Positions 31,764 through 44,385 are shown, counted from the first letter of the stretch. The stretch is DNA of 64,000 nt from Hydractinia symbiolongicarpus (GCF_029227915.1 NC_079880.1:18928001-18992000), one strand, 5' to 3'. The notes: generated from the letters alone by a model not told the origin. Numbers and translations: made by a program.

Positions 31764-32482
31764 GATAATGAGGTGACAAAACAGCTAGCTGTAATGATAT
31801 TTCTTGTCTAATGACAGCTGGTTCTACTATAGTTAGAGGTTGCAACCCTCTAGAGATTTTTCAAAAAAGCAAAATCCCCCTTTTTGCAAGGATTTCCTAA
31901 AAACATTGACCGTAAAAGGTAGAAAAATACAACAGCGACAGAACACAACACTAAACAATAAATATTAAAGCAATTCAAAATGAATTGAATAGGTACAAAT
32001 GAGATAAATAAAACTTATCATAACGTGAATATCCTTAAACGGATAAATTTAAAATTATTCTTTAGAGAATGTGTTTAAGAAGCAAACAACTATCTGCGCG
32101 CCAGGACTTGTGACCCTGGCTGTAGCTTTCCACATGTGTTATGGAGCTCCAACACTCAGCCTTACACAGATAATTGTTGCTGTGGACCTGCCTAATGACA
32201 GTACCAGCCTGTCATAACTGGGGTAATATGCGTGGGCGTAACACCACGAAGACCAGATAAGAAAATCTTGCAAAGCTTCTTCTAAAATGACTAAGGGCAG
32301 CAGGATTGTAAAACCTGAAAGCAAAGTGAGCAAACTCTGCCTCCCTACTGGACTGGGGTAATAAGTGGGGACGTTAAGCCCAAAGACAAGATATGATATC
32401 AATTCCCCTTGCTGTGCTTCTTACAGTGTCTCTATACAAAGAGAGGAGTGAGCAAACTCCGGTTTCACGGTGCACTGACCAA
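31764..32482 (-). repeat. Longest LINE family 2 3' UTR copy
   Basis: Begins with the (TGA)n-like tail and runs through the AGAGGTTGCAACCCTCT hairpin, CCTTTTTGCAAGG box, CCAGG..CCTGG hairpin (32101-32119), and ctggggtaa modules at 32218 and 32353. It ends with the cactccggtttcacgg stretch. The same order occurs at 20.4-21.5 kb. No coding part is left. Confidence 0.7.
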
Positions 32483-32519
32483 CATAAATCAGCTACTTTT
32501 AAATACGAACATAGTTTTT

Positions 32520-33830
32520 ATATATTATACATTATACGCATCCATGCCTTGGATAACCAGGGCGCAAAAACAGTGCGGACAAGGTTCTAAGTCTTTCATC
32601 GATTCCTTTGGGATTTCTTCAATGAATTTGAATTCTCGCCACCTTGAACTCATCATATCTGTTTTGCGTTGGTCTCTCTGGTTATATTTTCCAACATGTT
32701 CAATTGAACCTTTGCTTGTACCAAAATTGGCATGGAATTGTCCCTGCCTATAACCATGTCAGTGGCAAACTGGTTTTTAGGCCTTGGCAGGTGAACAGTC
32801 TGACCTTCCAACAGGAGGAGAAATTCGTTCCATGCGATTAATTCCGCTGACCACCTAAAATAATTAAGGTAGGCGAGTTCACATTGTTCAGGATTAACAA
32901 AACAATTAAAAATTAGTTCTACGGGTTCAACAAGAATGATTTTACACAATTTGTTGGTCCTGTTAACAGGATATTGTTATTTTTCTTGCGACCACGCTTC
33001 AGACATTCTCGCAGAGCATCAGCAAAAACGTATATATTGATGCTATTGTTTCTCAACACTTGCCTTGCACACACCAACCAAGTGCCGTTGCATCCGTCTA
33101 CGCAGGCTGTGTTTGATTTTTCTACCACAACGTCAAGTCTACATTTTTGCTGTCGCTCGATCGCTTTAGGGGCACTGTGCATTTTCCAAGTTACAGAAAT
33201 GAGTTCTGAGAATGCCTTTGAAGACTTATTTAAGATAAAATTGAATAAGTCTGGCTGATTCTCAGCTTATCTCCGGTTTGCCACTGACATGTGCTGAGTG
33301 TCATTTTTTATGTCGTTTTCAACAAGAAACTTGGCAACATCACTATTAGATAAGCGTCGTTTAGCTGAAGCTTCCAGTTTTTGTACTGGACCCTTCAAAC
33401 ACCGGCGTTTCTTTGAATTTTGGGAAAAACGAGTGAAACCCCGCTTTGACACTGGTGATTTGGCATTCTTTAAGTTTGGGTGATTTTTGCTGTGCAAAAC
33501 TGACTCAAACGGTTTATCTTTGCAAACATAACGGTATGCAGCCAAGTACCCATAGTTTTTGGATGAGAAGTTCATAGAAATCTTACGTGTCTTGCAAATG
33601 TGCTGATGAATGGGGCGCCAACGACGGGTTCCACTCAGTTTCAATGCCATGTGGTAGTGTTGATGCTCACCATCTGCATGAACCTCTGTACAAGTAGCCC
33701 AGTGTTCGACATTAGCCTTAGGCGTCCCTATGGAAAATGCCTCTAATACGATGTCAGTGAACGCTTTTTGATTTGGAACAACACTTAGATCTGCTTGACA
33801 AAAGAGTTCTCCATTGCTGATGATAGACAC
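32520..33830 (-). pseudogene. HUH-endonuclease Rep with SF3 helicase (endogenous viral or Rep-transposon relic)
   Basis: The upstream part (33830-33267) contains HWATCTEVHADGEHQHYHMA, where HYH is an HUH-type metal site, then YLAAYRYVCKDK with a candidate catalytic Tyr. The middle (33182-32919) has an SF3 helicase Walker A region in which the glycine before Lys is replaced by Val (GPTNCVKS). The next piece (32949-32653) has the LNYFRWSAELIAW and LLLLEGQ Walker B-like and downstream motifs. A C-terminal RWREFKF and CPHCF follow near 32.55-32.64 kb. Frames change near 33260 and 32935. Rep proteins of ssDNA viruses and related mobile elements nick and unwind DNA for rolling-circle replication. 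The Val change and frame breaks make this copy inactive. Confidence 0.7.
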
Positions 33831-33986
33831 GCCCTATTAAGAAAACACATGCTTAGCTTTTTTTAAGTGTTTGTATACTAAATTTGCAAACTCCGCAGCT
33901 TATGTCAATATTTAGCAAATAGGCTTAGACACAAACATCTGGAAGAAAAAGAAGAAACAAGCTCAACAAATGATATCAAAAACAAT

Positions 33987-35118
33987 ATGCGATCAGGAGA
34001 GAATCAAACGGATGAGCCACACAAAAAAGTTGGCAGACCTCCGTTAATTATTCAATATCCTGACATTATTCCCATTGTCACAACCTTTGTGAAATCACAT
34101 GGTAATGTCGCACAAGAGCAACGACGTAACGACAATTCCCAGTCTGCAGGCGAAAGTTTCAAGGACGCGCGGAACCACTTACTTAAGGAGATACTGGAAC
34201 TAGGTGAATGTGGAATTTCACTCAATGCTGTTAGATATCTCTTTAGTCCACCCAACAAAGCAGCTAATAGCTCCACGGTATACAAAGGTTATGTTGTGGC
34301 TAAGGCACCACATAAGAAAAACAGTATTAGAAAGAAAAACAAAAACGAGCATTTTCTTTTTGCTAGAGTAAAATACAGACGTGGATTAGCAGCTATGTTT
34401 TCCAACAATTTTAGTGTAATGTCTGCAGATTGCATGAATCAGTTGCGGTGCTCTTTAAACACCATGACTTCACATTATCACCAAATCAGTTATCGATTCA
34501 TGGAAGATGATGGACCAAACGTATTCTACCATGATCTAATAATATAGTTTTTGCTGTATCTGAATCGTTGAGTGAAAATGCTAACGAAGATTTTGTTGTG
34601 GATTCACATTGTAGCAAACATATTAAAACTCCACACAGTAGTCGCAGCTTTGTTTACTTGAGATCGTCAAAGCTCTTAAGAGTAAATATGAAAACTCACA
34701 ATAGGGATATTAGGCCACTTATGGAAAAAATCAAAAGTGAGAACACAAAAGCTTTCCTTCTTTTAACTGAGACAGGTCCTGACCGAAGCCAGGAATCATA
34801 CGCTAATTTGTAAGTTGTGGAAAGAACATGACTTGGATATGATAATTGTATCGTCTTTCGCACCAGGCTATTCTACTTACGATCCCATAGAACATTTGTG
34901 GTCGCCAATTTCTCGAGCTCTAACTGGCGTGCTGGGAAACCCAATTGCAGACGGCGATGAAAGACCTTCTGCATACCTGTCACTTCCGCCAGCAGATAAA
35001 TTGCAGAAAGAAAAAAAGTGTGGTTCCTGCGAGTATTGTACAGAAAACCCTATTAACAGTCAGCGTTATTCAATTTTATCGATGCACACACTAAAATGGA
35101 AAAAAAGGACCTCGAATT
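33987..35118 (+). pseudogene. DDE-transposase-like gene, unclassified family, interrupted by the Gypsy insertion
   Basis: The ATG at 33987 starts MRSGENQTDEPHKKVGRPPL. Frames shift near 34550 and 34805. Recognisable parts are KVGRPPLIIQYPDI, a SADCMNQLRC segment, ETGPDRSQESYANL (Asp) and SSFAPGYSTYDPIEHLWSPI, with an N-P-x-E-like Asp-Pro-Ile-Glu site in the position of a catalytic Glu. The frame continues, after the Gypsy element is removed, from 49546 to a stop at 49799, joined exactly through the GAATT duplication. It lies head-to-head with the Rep gene, about 155 bases apart. Confidence 0.55.
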
Positions 35119-35221
35119 TGTATATGTATCCCGTTTATATTTATCCGATAGTTAACCCGATTTGTATTTTATCTTAGTATGTTAGGTCAGAGAATAACAT
35201 TCAGTTATCAACGAATATACA
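35119..35221 (+). repeat. Gypsy 5' LTR
   Basis: 103 bp, TG...CA ends, same as 49438-49540. Unusually short for Gypsy LTRs. Confidence 0.92.
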
Positions 35222-35240
35222 TGGTGTCAGAAGTGAGCCT
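35222..35240 (+). promoter_or_regulatory. Gypsy primer-binding site
   Basis: tggtgtcagaagtgagcc begins at the base after the 5' LTR, the position where a tRNA 3' end pairs to prime minus-strand synthesis. Which tRNA is not determined. Confidence 0.7.
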
Positions 35241-35582
35241 TCGACTCCTGGATATTTTTCTATCAATTGGTGAGATTGCACGCAAGCAAGCACTCTCTTA
35301 TCAACAAAAAACATCGTAAGTGGAAACTGAACACATCAGAAACAGACATTCAACACATTCCACGCTCGTTTACACGTTCAACAACAAGTCTCTTCACGTC
35401 ACATCGAACGCACCTTGAACATTTACATTAATTATTGAAACGTTGTATATTGTATAAAACACACACACTCACTTCAGCATACTTTTCATATCTCTTTTGC
35501 TCATAATTGTTGCAAAGGGGTTACAAAACATTCTAAATCGTTTTCATCCGATTTTCATCCGTGGTCACACCGCCATTTTGTT

Positions 35583-36560
35583 TTGACCATTTCACAAGGT
35601 AACGGCATACCGCCCACCGCCCCGTTACCCGACGCTCCGTCCCCTAGTCAAGCCGAGATGATAATTCAAATGCAGCAGCAACACCTCGAAATGCAAAAAA
35701 CAATGACCACACTGTTCGCCCAACTCCCGTCACTGCTACCCGCCGCCAACCCATCTGTCGGAGGAAGATCACGTGCAAAGCTCACGAGACCCATTATTGA
35801 CGCCGATTCCACCGATAACCGTTGGATCATCTTCAAGGACGAATGGAGCCGCTATAAGGAGAGATGGCCGGCTTGTCGAGTGAGCAGGACATCAGAAACG
35901 AACTCAGAGCTGCATGCTCTCAAAAGGTAAACGAGATGTTGTTTAATTTTATCGGTCCTGACACTCTGCTTACTGCGTCTGAGAATGACTTGCTTGGATT
36001 CATCAAGTCAGTATTCGTAAAAGCCGTACACCCCGAAGTTTATCACCAACACTTTTACAAATTAAAACAAAGTGATGGTGAAACAGTTACGTCATTTATT
36101 TCCCGTTTGAAAGCCCAAGCTATGCTTTGTAGATTTAGTTGCTCTGGAACCTGTGGAGACAACGGATGCACCCCTTCATACGCTGACGAAATGATTCGAT
36201 CCCAGCTGATTGCCGGTCTCCGAAATTCGTCCCATCAATCGAAAGTACTTTCTGAAATGGAAATATTAACAACATTGAGCCAGCTTACAACCCGTCTTTT
36301 GACATTGGAATCAACTGAACGCGCTTCATCCGAATTTCAATCACCACACCAGTCGACATCTAACGTATCCGCCTTGAAATCAAAGCCATCATCCCATCCA
36401 CCCACCAACAACAACAACAACAAAACTTGCATCGGATGCGGAAAGCCCTTCCACCCAAAGGGTCGTTCAACTTGCCCTGCCCGGTAAGACTTGTAGAAAC
36501 TGTAATAAGTTGAACCACTTCGCTAACGTCTGCCGTAGCCCCAAGACCTCGGCGATTGAA
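35583..36560 (+). pseudogene. Gypsy gag with zinc knuckles
   Basis: Frame 1 (35583-35930; first ATG at 35658) gives a Pro-rich start, a Gln-rich helix and RWIIFKDEWSRYKE. Frame 2 (35864-36487) continues NELRAACSQKVNEML, ending in CIGCGKPFHPKGRSTC. A third frame gives the CCHC knuckle CRNCNKLNHFANVC near 36490-36530. The Gag binds genomic RNA and forms the particle. Two frameshifts (about 35875 and 36484) disrupt it, although one could be a programmed shift. Confidence 0.75.
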
Positions 36561-37016
36561 GTCCCACCCGATGAATCTGCCGAATTCCTATTTTCAGCAG
36601 TAGATACCGCATCCCCATTGTGACTAGATGGACCCCCACATGGTGATCTAGACGATAATCGTTTTATCCCAAGCACACCAGAAAAATCACCTACGTTAGA
36701 TATTGAAGTTAAAATAAACAAGAAAGCTTATATGAACCTACGGCCTAATGAACACTGGCCTGAAATCCCACAACTAGTCAACGAGAAAGCTGTTGCCGAC
36801 ACCGGTGCACAGATATGCACTACCGGACCACATATACTCAATAACATTACGCAAGCCAAGCGATGGCTTCTACCTACAAAAAATCGCCTGAGGGGAGTGG
36901 GTAATAACAAACTAATAATTATCGGAACCCTTCTCGTCGATATTATCACAGCCAACGGCGAAACTACAGAACTGTTATACATATGTGAGGGGGTTAGCAC
37001 CACCTACCTCTCATAA
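36561..37016 (+). pseudogene. Gypsy aspartic protease region
   Basis: After an in-frame TGA near 36620 the frame reads VADTGAQICTTG, the D-T-G active site of a retropepsin, then a hydrophobic IIIGTLLVDI flap-like segment. A TAA at 37014-37016 ends it before the RT. Confidence 0.7.
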
Positions 37017-38228
37017 ACCGCCCTGAAACGCTTAGACATTTTACGCGATTTACGCCGCTATAACTAAACCCAGCACACCAGACACCTCCATCGCACCGTG
37101 TGGTTGTAAGATTAGAACAGAATGCCCACCATTACCTGACAAGCCACCATTTCCGCCAACAAATGACCACCGAATGGATATTGAGAAATGGATTAAAGAC
37201 TATTACGCCAGTAGCGCGTTTAATGTATGTAAACACAAGAAACTCCAAGTAATGACTGGTGAACCTCTTCGCAATCGTTCCTACCAGACCATCCACCCAA
37301 GGCCGTACACACCCCAATCCCGATTTCACATCACTGGAAATACACCGTGAAATCCCAACTCGATTCCGACGTGGCGCTTGGGATCATTGAACCCATTCCT
37401 CCTGGTCACCCAACAACATGGTGTTCTCGTATGGTCGTTGTCCCCAAAAAGGACGGAAAACCCAGGCGAACCGTCGACCTCCAGGAGCTGAATAAAGCTA
37501 CTCGTCGAGAGACGCACCACACCCAAACGTCGTTCAATATTGTCAGCGCCATACCCCCAAGAGTCAAGAAAACCGTCCTAGACGCTTGGAACGGATATCA
37601 CAGTGTCGCCTTGTCCGAAGAAGCCCGTGATGCAACAACGTTCATCACCGAGTGGGGACGCTATAGATACCTTCGCGCACCTCAAGGTTTCCATGCTTCC
37701 GGGGACGGATACACCAAGCGCTTTGATGATATCACCAAAGACTTTCCTAGAGTAGCTCGATGTATTGACGATTCCATCCTTTGGGATAATGACATTATCA
37801 AATCGTTTTGGCATTGCGTTAGATACATCAACCTGTGTGCAACAAACGGTATCATCTTTAATCCAGAAAAATTTCACTTTGCTGGGGACGTTGTAGAGTT
37901 TGCCGGTTTTGATATAACTGAGGATGGTTACCGACCACCAGCTCGAATATTACAAGCCATCCAGGAATTCCCAACACCGAAAAACATTAAAGATATACGT
38001 TCCTGGTTCGGCTTAATCAACCAAACTACATACGCCTTTGCCCAAGCCCCAGTAATGGCCTTTCAAGAATTATTAGAGAAGGGTAAGAAATTTTATTGGG
38101 ACGATACCCTAGAAACTGTATTTCAACGATCGAAGGTAGCAATCATTGACGCTTCAAAGACGGGGTTAAATCTTTTCAGCTCAACCGCCAGACATGGTTA
38201 TCGACAGATTGGTCGAAAACCGGTATAG
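37017..38228 (+). pseudogene. Gypsy reverse transcriptase
   Basis: A connecting stretch (about 37090-37346, other frame) contains EKWIKDYYASSAFNVCKHK. The main frame at 37347-38228 has LGIIEPIPPGHPTTWCSRM, KPRRTVDLQELNKAT, VLDAWNGYHSVAL, FITEWGRYRYLRAPQGFHA, the catalytic CIDDSILWD (xIDD variant) and HFAGDVVEFAGFDI. It copies element RNA into DNA in the particle. Frame changes near 37330 and 38180 break the polyprotein. Confidence 0.85.
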
Positions 38229-38600
38229 GTTTCACCCTGTTTCAAAAACATTGCCATTGCCCAAATAAAGAAGACGTCTTCTGCGGCCCCGATCATTGGA
38301 AAACAATTTACGCTGGTTCCCGATTCACGAGAGACTCGGAAAGCCGATACGCCCCTATCGAGGGTGAAGCATTAGCCCTTATGTTCGGACTTTACAGCTG
38401 CAGAATGTTCGTCCTCGGCTGCCCTTCATTAATCGTAACAGTCGACCATAAACCTCTCGCTCCTATTTTCAAGAGTCGCGCTCTAGAGAAAATCGAAAAT
38501 CCTAGAGTGTTTAAGTTCCGTGAAAAATGCTTATGTACAATTTCAAAGTTATCCCCATACCTGGAGAACTAAATCCTGCGTCTGACGCAACGTCACGAAT
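38170..38600 (+). pseudogene. Gypsy RNase H
   Basis: Read in a shifted frame from about 38185: STDWSKTGIGFTLFQ with the first catalytic Asp, YAPIEGEALALMFG with Glu, and VDHKPLAPIFK with Asp. The next frame (38527 on) completes it with NPASDATSRM, the fourth catalytic Asp. It degrades RNA in the hybrid. Confidence 0.75.
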
Positions 38601-39938
38601 GAAACCCATCGCTTTTGTTGACCTCGACAATCATATCGCCTACATTGAAGAAGAAATTACCCTCGAACAACCCACTGACACTATTCGTCTTGAAACTATC
38701 CGTAAACACGCACAAACGGACAAAAATTATCACCATCTATGCCAGCTTATCGAAGAGGGATTCTCAACGAATAAAGAATCAGTTCCACCAAACCTACGCG
38801 AGTTCTGGTCTCTACGTGAACGCCTATATACCAGTAATGATTTAATCTTCTCCAAGGGGATACCACTCGTACCGAAATCTCTTCGACAACGTCTTCTCGA
38901 TGAGCTCCACGTCGGTCACCAAGGAGTTTCCTCGATGAAAAGCAACGCTAGACAACGTTTCTTCTGGCCAGGTATGAACTCGGACATTTAAAACAAACGT
39001 CTCAACTGCCGAAGATGCAACGAGATCGCCCCATCACAATCGAAAGAACCAGCCGAACAGCCACCTCAACCGTCCTACCCGTTTCAGCTAGCCGTCACGG
39101 ACATCTTTCATATGGTAGGGCAAAGATACCTGATCTACGCTGACCGCTTCTCTGGTTGGACCGAAGTCGCCTGTCTACGAGCCTCATCGAATGCAGCAAC
39201 CGTCAAAACATTCTGCGTCGATACTTCAGCACCTTTGGTATCCCAGAAGAAATTGCATCCGATGGGGGTCCGCCATACGAATCAAACGAGTTCAACGCGT
39301 TCCTCCACAACTGGGGAATACGTCACAGATTATCGTCAGCATACCTACCGGAAAGTAACGGAAGAGCCGAGGTAGCTGTAAAAACCATGAAACGCATCCT
39401 CACATCGAACGTCAGTCCAACTGGTTCTCTCAATACCGAAGCAGTAACCAAAGCACTCCTACTTCACCGGAACACGTCTGCACCAGACATGGGAATTTCT
39501 CCAGCCGAGTTACTGTTTGGAAGAAACCTCCCTGACCATCTACCACAACCAATCACTTTCAGAAGGGAGTGGTCCAACCTTGCTGACGCACGTGAAATGA
39601 CACACGCCCATCGAATTGAACTGTCAAACAAGGGGGATCGACACTCGCTACAACCCCTACAGGTCGGTGATTCGGTCGCGATCCAAAACCAACACGGCAA
39701 CCATCCCAACATATGGGACAAGACTGGCTGCATTGCTGAAGCATTACCTCACAAACAATACAGTGTTATTGTGGATGGAAGCCGGAGGTTAACATTAAGA
39801 AACCGCCGGTTCCTTCGAAAAATTCCACAAGAATGCACCAAAGATATTGTTATTCCCGATTTAGTACCGGAAATGAGAAAGTTGAATGTCAAAGAAACTG
39901 AAAATGGTAAACACACGATTGTTCCCCCACATATATAA
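38601..39938 (+). pseudogene. Gypsy integrase
   Basis: The zinc-binding N-terminus has HVGHQGVSSMKSNARQRFFW, then a TAA at 38989-38991, then CRRCNEI. The catalytic core has TDIFH (Asp), a frameshift near 39205, ASDGGPPYESNEF (Asp) and LPESNGRAEVAVKTMKR (Glu). The C-terminal part reads VGDSVAIQNQHG..GCIAEALP, an SH3-like GPY/F-type end. It inserts the cDNA. The stop and shift inactivate it. Confidence 0.8.
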
Positions 39939-40000
39939 GAACAGCAAGAAGAAATAATGAACACAAACGACACAAATAACGATGAAAGCAATGAACATTC

Positions 40001-40321
40001 TATTGAAATTACAGACACTCTAGTCAGATATTTACTGGAACATTACGGAACATTCCAGAACATTCTTGAACATTCATGTAGTATGGACATTGCATCATGT
40101 ATATATGTACTTGAACTCTCTAGAACATACCTTGGAACTTTCTTGATGTTTCTTACTAGACGCCATCTTTGTTTCTGGAACATTCTAGACGTTTTTTCTT
40201 GTATACTAGTATTTTCTAGCAAGTTCCATGTAAAGACTATATATATGCTGACTGTAAACATTTATGTATGTACATTGTGAAGTAAATATATCTTCAGAAC
40301 CATAACAAATATTATTCAACA
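40001..40321 (+). repeat. Copia 5' LTR
   Basis: 321 bp. Contains repeated ggaacattcc/agaacattct units near 40035-40075 that could be promoter or enhancer sites. The end TTCAACA mirrors the start if the first bases were once TGTTGAA. Confidence 0.9.
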
Positions 40322-40336
40322 GGTTATGGGCCCAGA
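40322..40336 (+). promoter_or_regulatory. Copia primer-binding site (half initiator-Met tRNA type)
   Basis: ggttatgggcccag directly follows the LTR and is complementary to the anticodon stem-loop of the initiator methionine tRNA. Copia-type elements are known to use this internal tRNA fragment as primer. Confidence 0.75.
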
Positions 40337-40502
40337 GTATTGCCCAGTATAACTGAAGATAGTGAGAAGAAACTTGTAAACAAAGTACGTGCACAACTTG
40401 ACGCCATCTTGGAAATTTGTAGTTCACGGAATTTTGGTGATTGTTATCACGGAATCAAAACATTGGTATTCCGGTATTTAGTTGAAAGTATCCGGAGGAA
40501 TA

Positions 40503-43500
40503 ATGGCTGCGGAAGCAACGAAGATTCTTTCGAAACCGCTGAATGGATCAAATTATGCGACATGGAAGTTGCAATGTAAGATGGCATTGGTACGAGAAGG
40601 TTTGTGGAAAATTGTTAATGAAACTGAAGGTGCTCCTGCTGATGGCGAAGCAGCAGCGGTGAAATATGCATTGAGAAGAGACAAGGCATTGGCTACTATC
40701 GTTTTATCGATTGAACCGTCTCTCCTATATCTACTTGGTCCGGATCCAGAGGATCCCGCAGAAGTATGGAAAAGGTTAGCCAATCAATTTCAAAAAAAAT
40801 CTTGGGCCAACAAATTGGCATTACGTCGAAAACTTTATGCGTTAAAGTTAAAGGAAGGACAATCGGTACAGACTCACATCAAAACAATGACGGAGATTTT
40901 TGAAGAGTTAGCGATTGTTGGTGATCCTTTGGATGACGAAAATAAGGTGGTTCATTTGTTGGCAAGTTTGCCGCGTTCGTACGACATGTTGGTCACGGCG
41001 CTCGAAGCAAGTTCGGAGGTACCAAAAATTGACGTTGTTACAGAGAGACTGCTTCACGAAGAAAGCAAACAGAAAGACATGGTAGAAACAGAGCCAGGAA
41101 TAAAGGCGATGACGTTAAAGCATCATCAGCGTAACCAGAAAGGTCCAAAGTGTTATCGGTGTGGTAATTACGGACATATTAAACGAAACTGTGATCTCAA
41201 CAAGGCGGGAAATTATTCGAGATCGGATGGAAAGTTCAAGAAGAAACCCATGAACCAAAAAGCTTGTACCGCCGAAAAGAAGGAGTCCGACGAAGAAATC
41301 GAACTCGGATTTGTTGTCGAACATTCTTTAGTAGCATCCGAAAAGTTAAGCGATTGGATAGTGGACTCTGGAGCCACGTGTCATATGTGCAATGACGAGA
41401 GCTTATTTATTGACATTGTTGAACTCGAGGAACCACAGAAGATTACTGTTGGGGACGGATACTCACTGGAAGCTATTGGTAAAGGGACAGTGGAATTATT
41501 CGTGAACATCCCGGATGTAAAAGTGAAACAATGCCGATTGTATGAAACTTTATACGTACCACAACTGTCTTACAATCTTTTGAGTGTCTCAAAGGGAACA
41601 AAGTCCGGTAAGAGGTTTGAGTTTGGTCAGTCGGAATGCCGTATATTGGATGGCAACAAAGTAGTCGCTACTGCTACAAAGTCTGGAAACCTGTATCTTC
41701 TCAACTGTAGTCAACAGGGAGAAGCGGAAAGCGAGTTTGCAATGTGTGGAAGTGACGACACAAAAGAATCAATTTGGCACCGACGTTACGGTCACCTTGG
41801 GGTTAAAAGTCTGGAAATGCTGGCAAAAGATAATTTGGTTGATGGATTTGAATACGATACATTAAAGAATGCAAAGTTTTGTGAATCATGTGTTGATGGA
41901 AAGCAGCACCGGACACCTTTTCCAAAGAAAGGAGGAGTGCGGTCCAATGAATTACTTGGATTAGTGCACAGTGACGTGTGTGGAAAGATTGAAGAAAAGT
42001 CACTTAGCGGAGCTGAATATTTTATCACCTTTATCGACGATAAGTCACGACATGTGTGGGTGTATATGCTGAAAAACAAAAGCGACGCATTCCAAAGTTT
42101 TGTGGAATGGAAAGCAATGGTCGAAAAGTCAAGCGGTTCGAGAATTAAAGTATTTCGAACGGACAACGGAGGAGAATACACTTCAAATGAATTTGAGAAC
42201 TATCTCAAAAGAGAAGGTATTCGACATGAAACAACAGTTCCAAAGAATCCAGAACAGAACGGTGTGGCTGAAAGAATGAACAGGACACTTTTGGAAATGG
42301 TGCGAGCCATGTTAGCGGATTCAAAGTTACCCAAGCGTTTTTGGGCAGAAGCATTATCAACAGCAAGTTACTTACGAAATCGTAGTCCTACAAGTGCTGT
42401 TAAAGGTATGACACCATATGAAGTTTGGACTGGACACAAACCAAATGTCAGCGATCTTCGTATATTTGGATGCAACGCTTACGCACTCATTCCAAAGGAC
42501 GAGAGAGCAAAAGTGGATTCAAAGACGAAACGATGCATTTTCCTGGGATATGGTACGACAACCAAAGGCTTTCGGTTGTACCATGAAGTGAAAGAAAAGA
42601 GTTTTCTTCAGCAGAGATGTTGTCTTCAACGAAACCAAATCACGAACTAAGGAGAAGGATGACAAAGAAGCTCCAAAAGAAGTTGTCAAGCAACATGAAG
42701 TGGAATTGGAATTTGAAGATAATGACGTTGACAAAAATGACAACGGTGAACCTTTACAAACCGATAGGCAGAGACGAGAACGAAAAGCACCAGATCGTTA
42801 CGGTGATTGGGTATATGTTGCAGAAGAAGTACCAGATCCAAAGTCAATCAAAGAAGCACTTCAAAGTGATGACAAAGAAAATTGGATCGACGCAATGAAA
42901 AAGGAAATCAAATCACTATACAAGAACGATGTATGGGATGTCGTTGAACTGCCGGATGGACGTAAAGCTGTTGGAAGCAAATGGGTGTTCAAACGAAAGT
43001 GTGATGCAGATGGAAACGTAGAGCAGCACAAGGCAAGATTGGTAGCGCAAGGATTCACACAGAAAAGTGGAATTGACTATGATGAAACATTTTGTCCCGT
43101 AGTAAGATTCGAATCAATAAGGACAATGATTGCATTGGCAGCGAAATATAATCTTCAACTACATCAATTGGATATAACAACCGCATTCTTGAATGGCGAA
43201 TTGAAAGAAGACATTTTCATGAAACAACCTGAGGGTTTCGAGATTAAAGGGAAGGAGAATATGGTCTGCAAGCTGAAGAGAAGTATATATGGTCTAAAGC
43301 AATCGTTGCGATGCTGGAATGAAGCTTTGGATAAACATCTCAAGAAATGTGGATTTACCCCTTCGACGAATGATCCTTGCATTTACACGATGACTTCAGG
43401 AGGAGAGATGTTTATATTGGCTGTATACGTTGATGATATCCTATTAGCAGGGAAATCAAGTACGCGAATCCAACAAATCATTCAAGAAATTGGTGTAAAA

Positions 43501-44385
43501 TTTGACGTAAAAGACATGGGGAAGTTATATCATTTCCTTGGCGTTAAAGTCGTTCATCTAGAACCAGGGAAGATATGGATTGGTCAACCAACCTACATCA
43601 AAGAAGTGCTAACGAAGTTTGACATGCAAAATTCGAAAGCTGTCGCAACTCCTACTGAAGCCGGAGCAAGATTGATGAAACCAACAGACGACGATATTCT
43701 GTTTGACCAAGACATATATCAATCAGCAGTTGGATGTTTCCTTTATCTGTCAACGAAAACAAGACCAGATATTGCATATGCTGTTGGAAACGTTGCAAGA
43801 TACACTTCAAAACCTACGACACATCATTGGTCTGCAGTCAAACGTATTATGAGATATTTGAATGGCACAGTCAACTATGGTTTATTATATGGTGATAAAA
43901 GTGGTTTAACCGGATATTCAGATGCGAATTGGGCAGGCGATCTTGACGATCGAAAATCAACATCTGGTTATATTTTCAAGATGAGTGGAGCAGCTATTAG
44001 CTGGTTGAGTAAGAAGCAAACATGTGTAGCCTTATCCACAGCAGAAGCAGAGTACATGGCATTGTCAAGTGCAGCACAGGAATCTAGTTGGTTGAGACGA
44101 ATTCTTAATGACATGAACGAGAAATCAGACGAGCCAACTTTGATCTACGAAGACAATCAGTCAACAATTTGTATGGCGAGAAATCCAAAGTTTCATGAAC
44201 GTACAAAACATATTGACATTAAGTATCACTACATACGAGAACAGATTACGAATAAGAAGATCACGTTGGTGTACTGTCCGAGCGAGGACATGGTTGCGGA
44301 CGTATTGACAAAAGGATTGGGTCGTGTTCAATTTAATGAACTACGCGAAAGGAGTGGTATTTACGAACTATCTGACAGCGAGTGA
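40503..44385 (+). pseudogene. Copia Gag-Pol polyprotein with a single frameshift
   Basis: The ATG at 40503 gives MAAEATKILSKPLNG. Domains in order: UBN2-like gag; CCHC knuckle CYRCGNYGHIKRNC (about 41150); protease WIVDSGATCHM; integrase with WHRRYGHLG, C-x2-C, VHSDVCG, FRTDNGGEYTS and EQNGVAERMNR; RT with HKARLVAQGFTQ, LDITTAFLNGELKED and catalytic YVDD (LAVYVDDILLAG); and RNase H with SDANWAGDLDDRKSTSGY, STAEAEYMALS and EDNQSTICM. One apparent one-base insertion within gaaaagagtttt at 42594-42610 shifts the frame between integrase and RT. No other break is seen, so this is a nearly intact, young copy. A purine-rich tract (gaggaggag) precedes the 3' LTR at 44393. Confidence 0.93.

Noticed and set aside
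39464-39733. Minus-strand frames in the Gypsy integrase
   Set aside because: Shadows of the plus-strand integrase reading frame.
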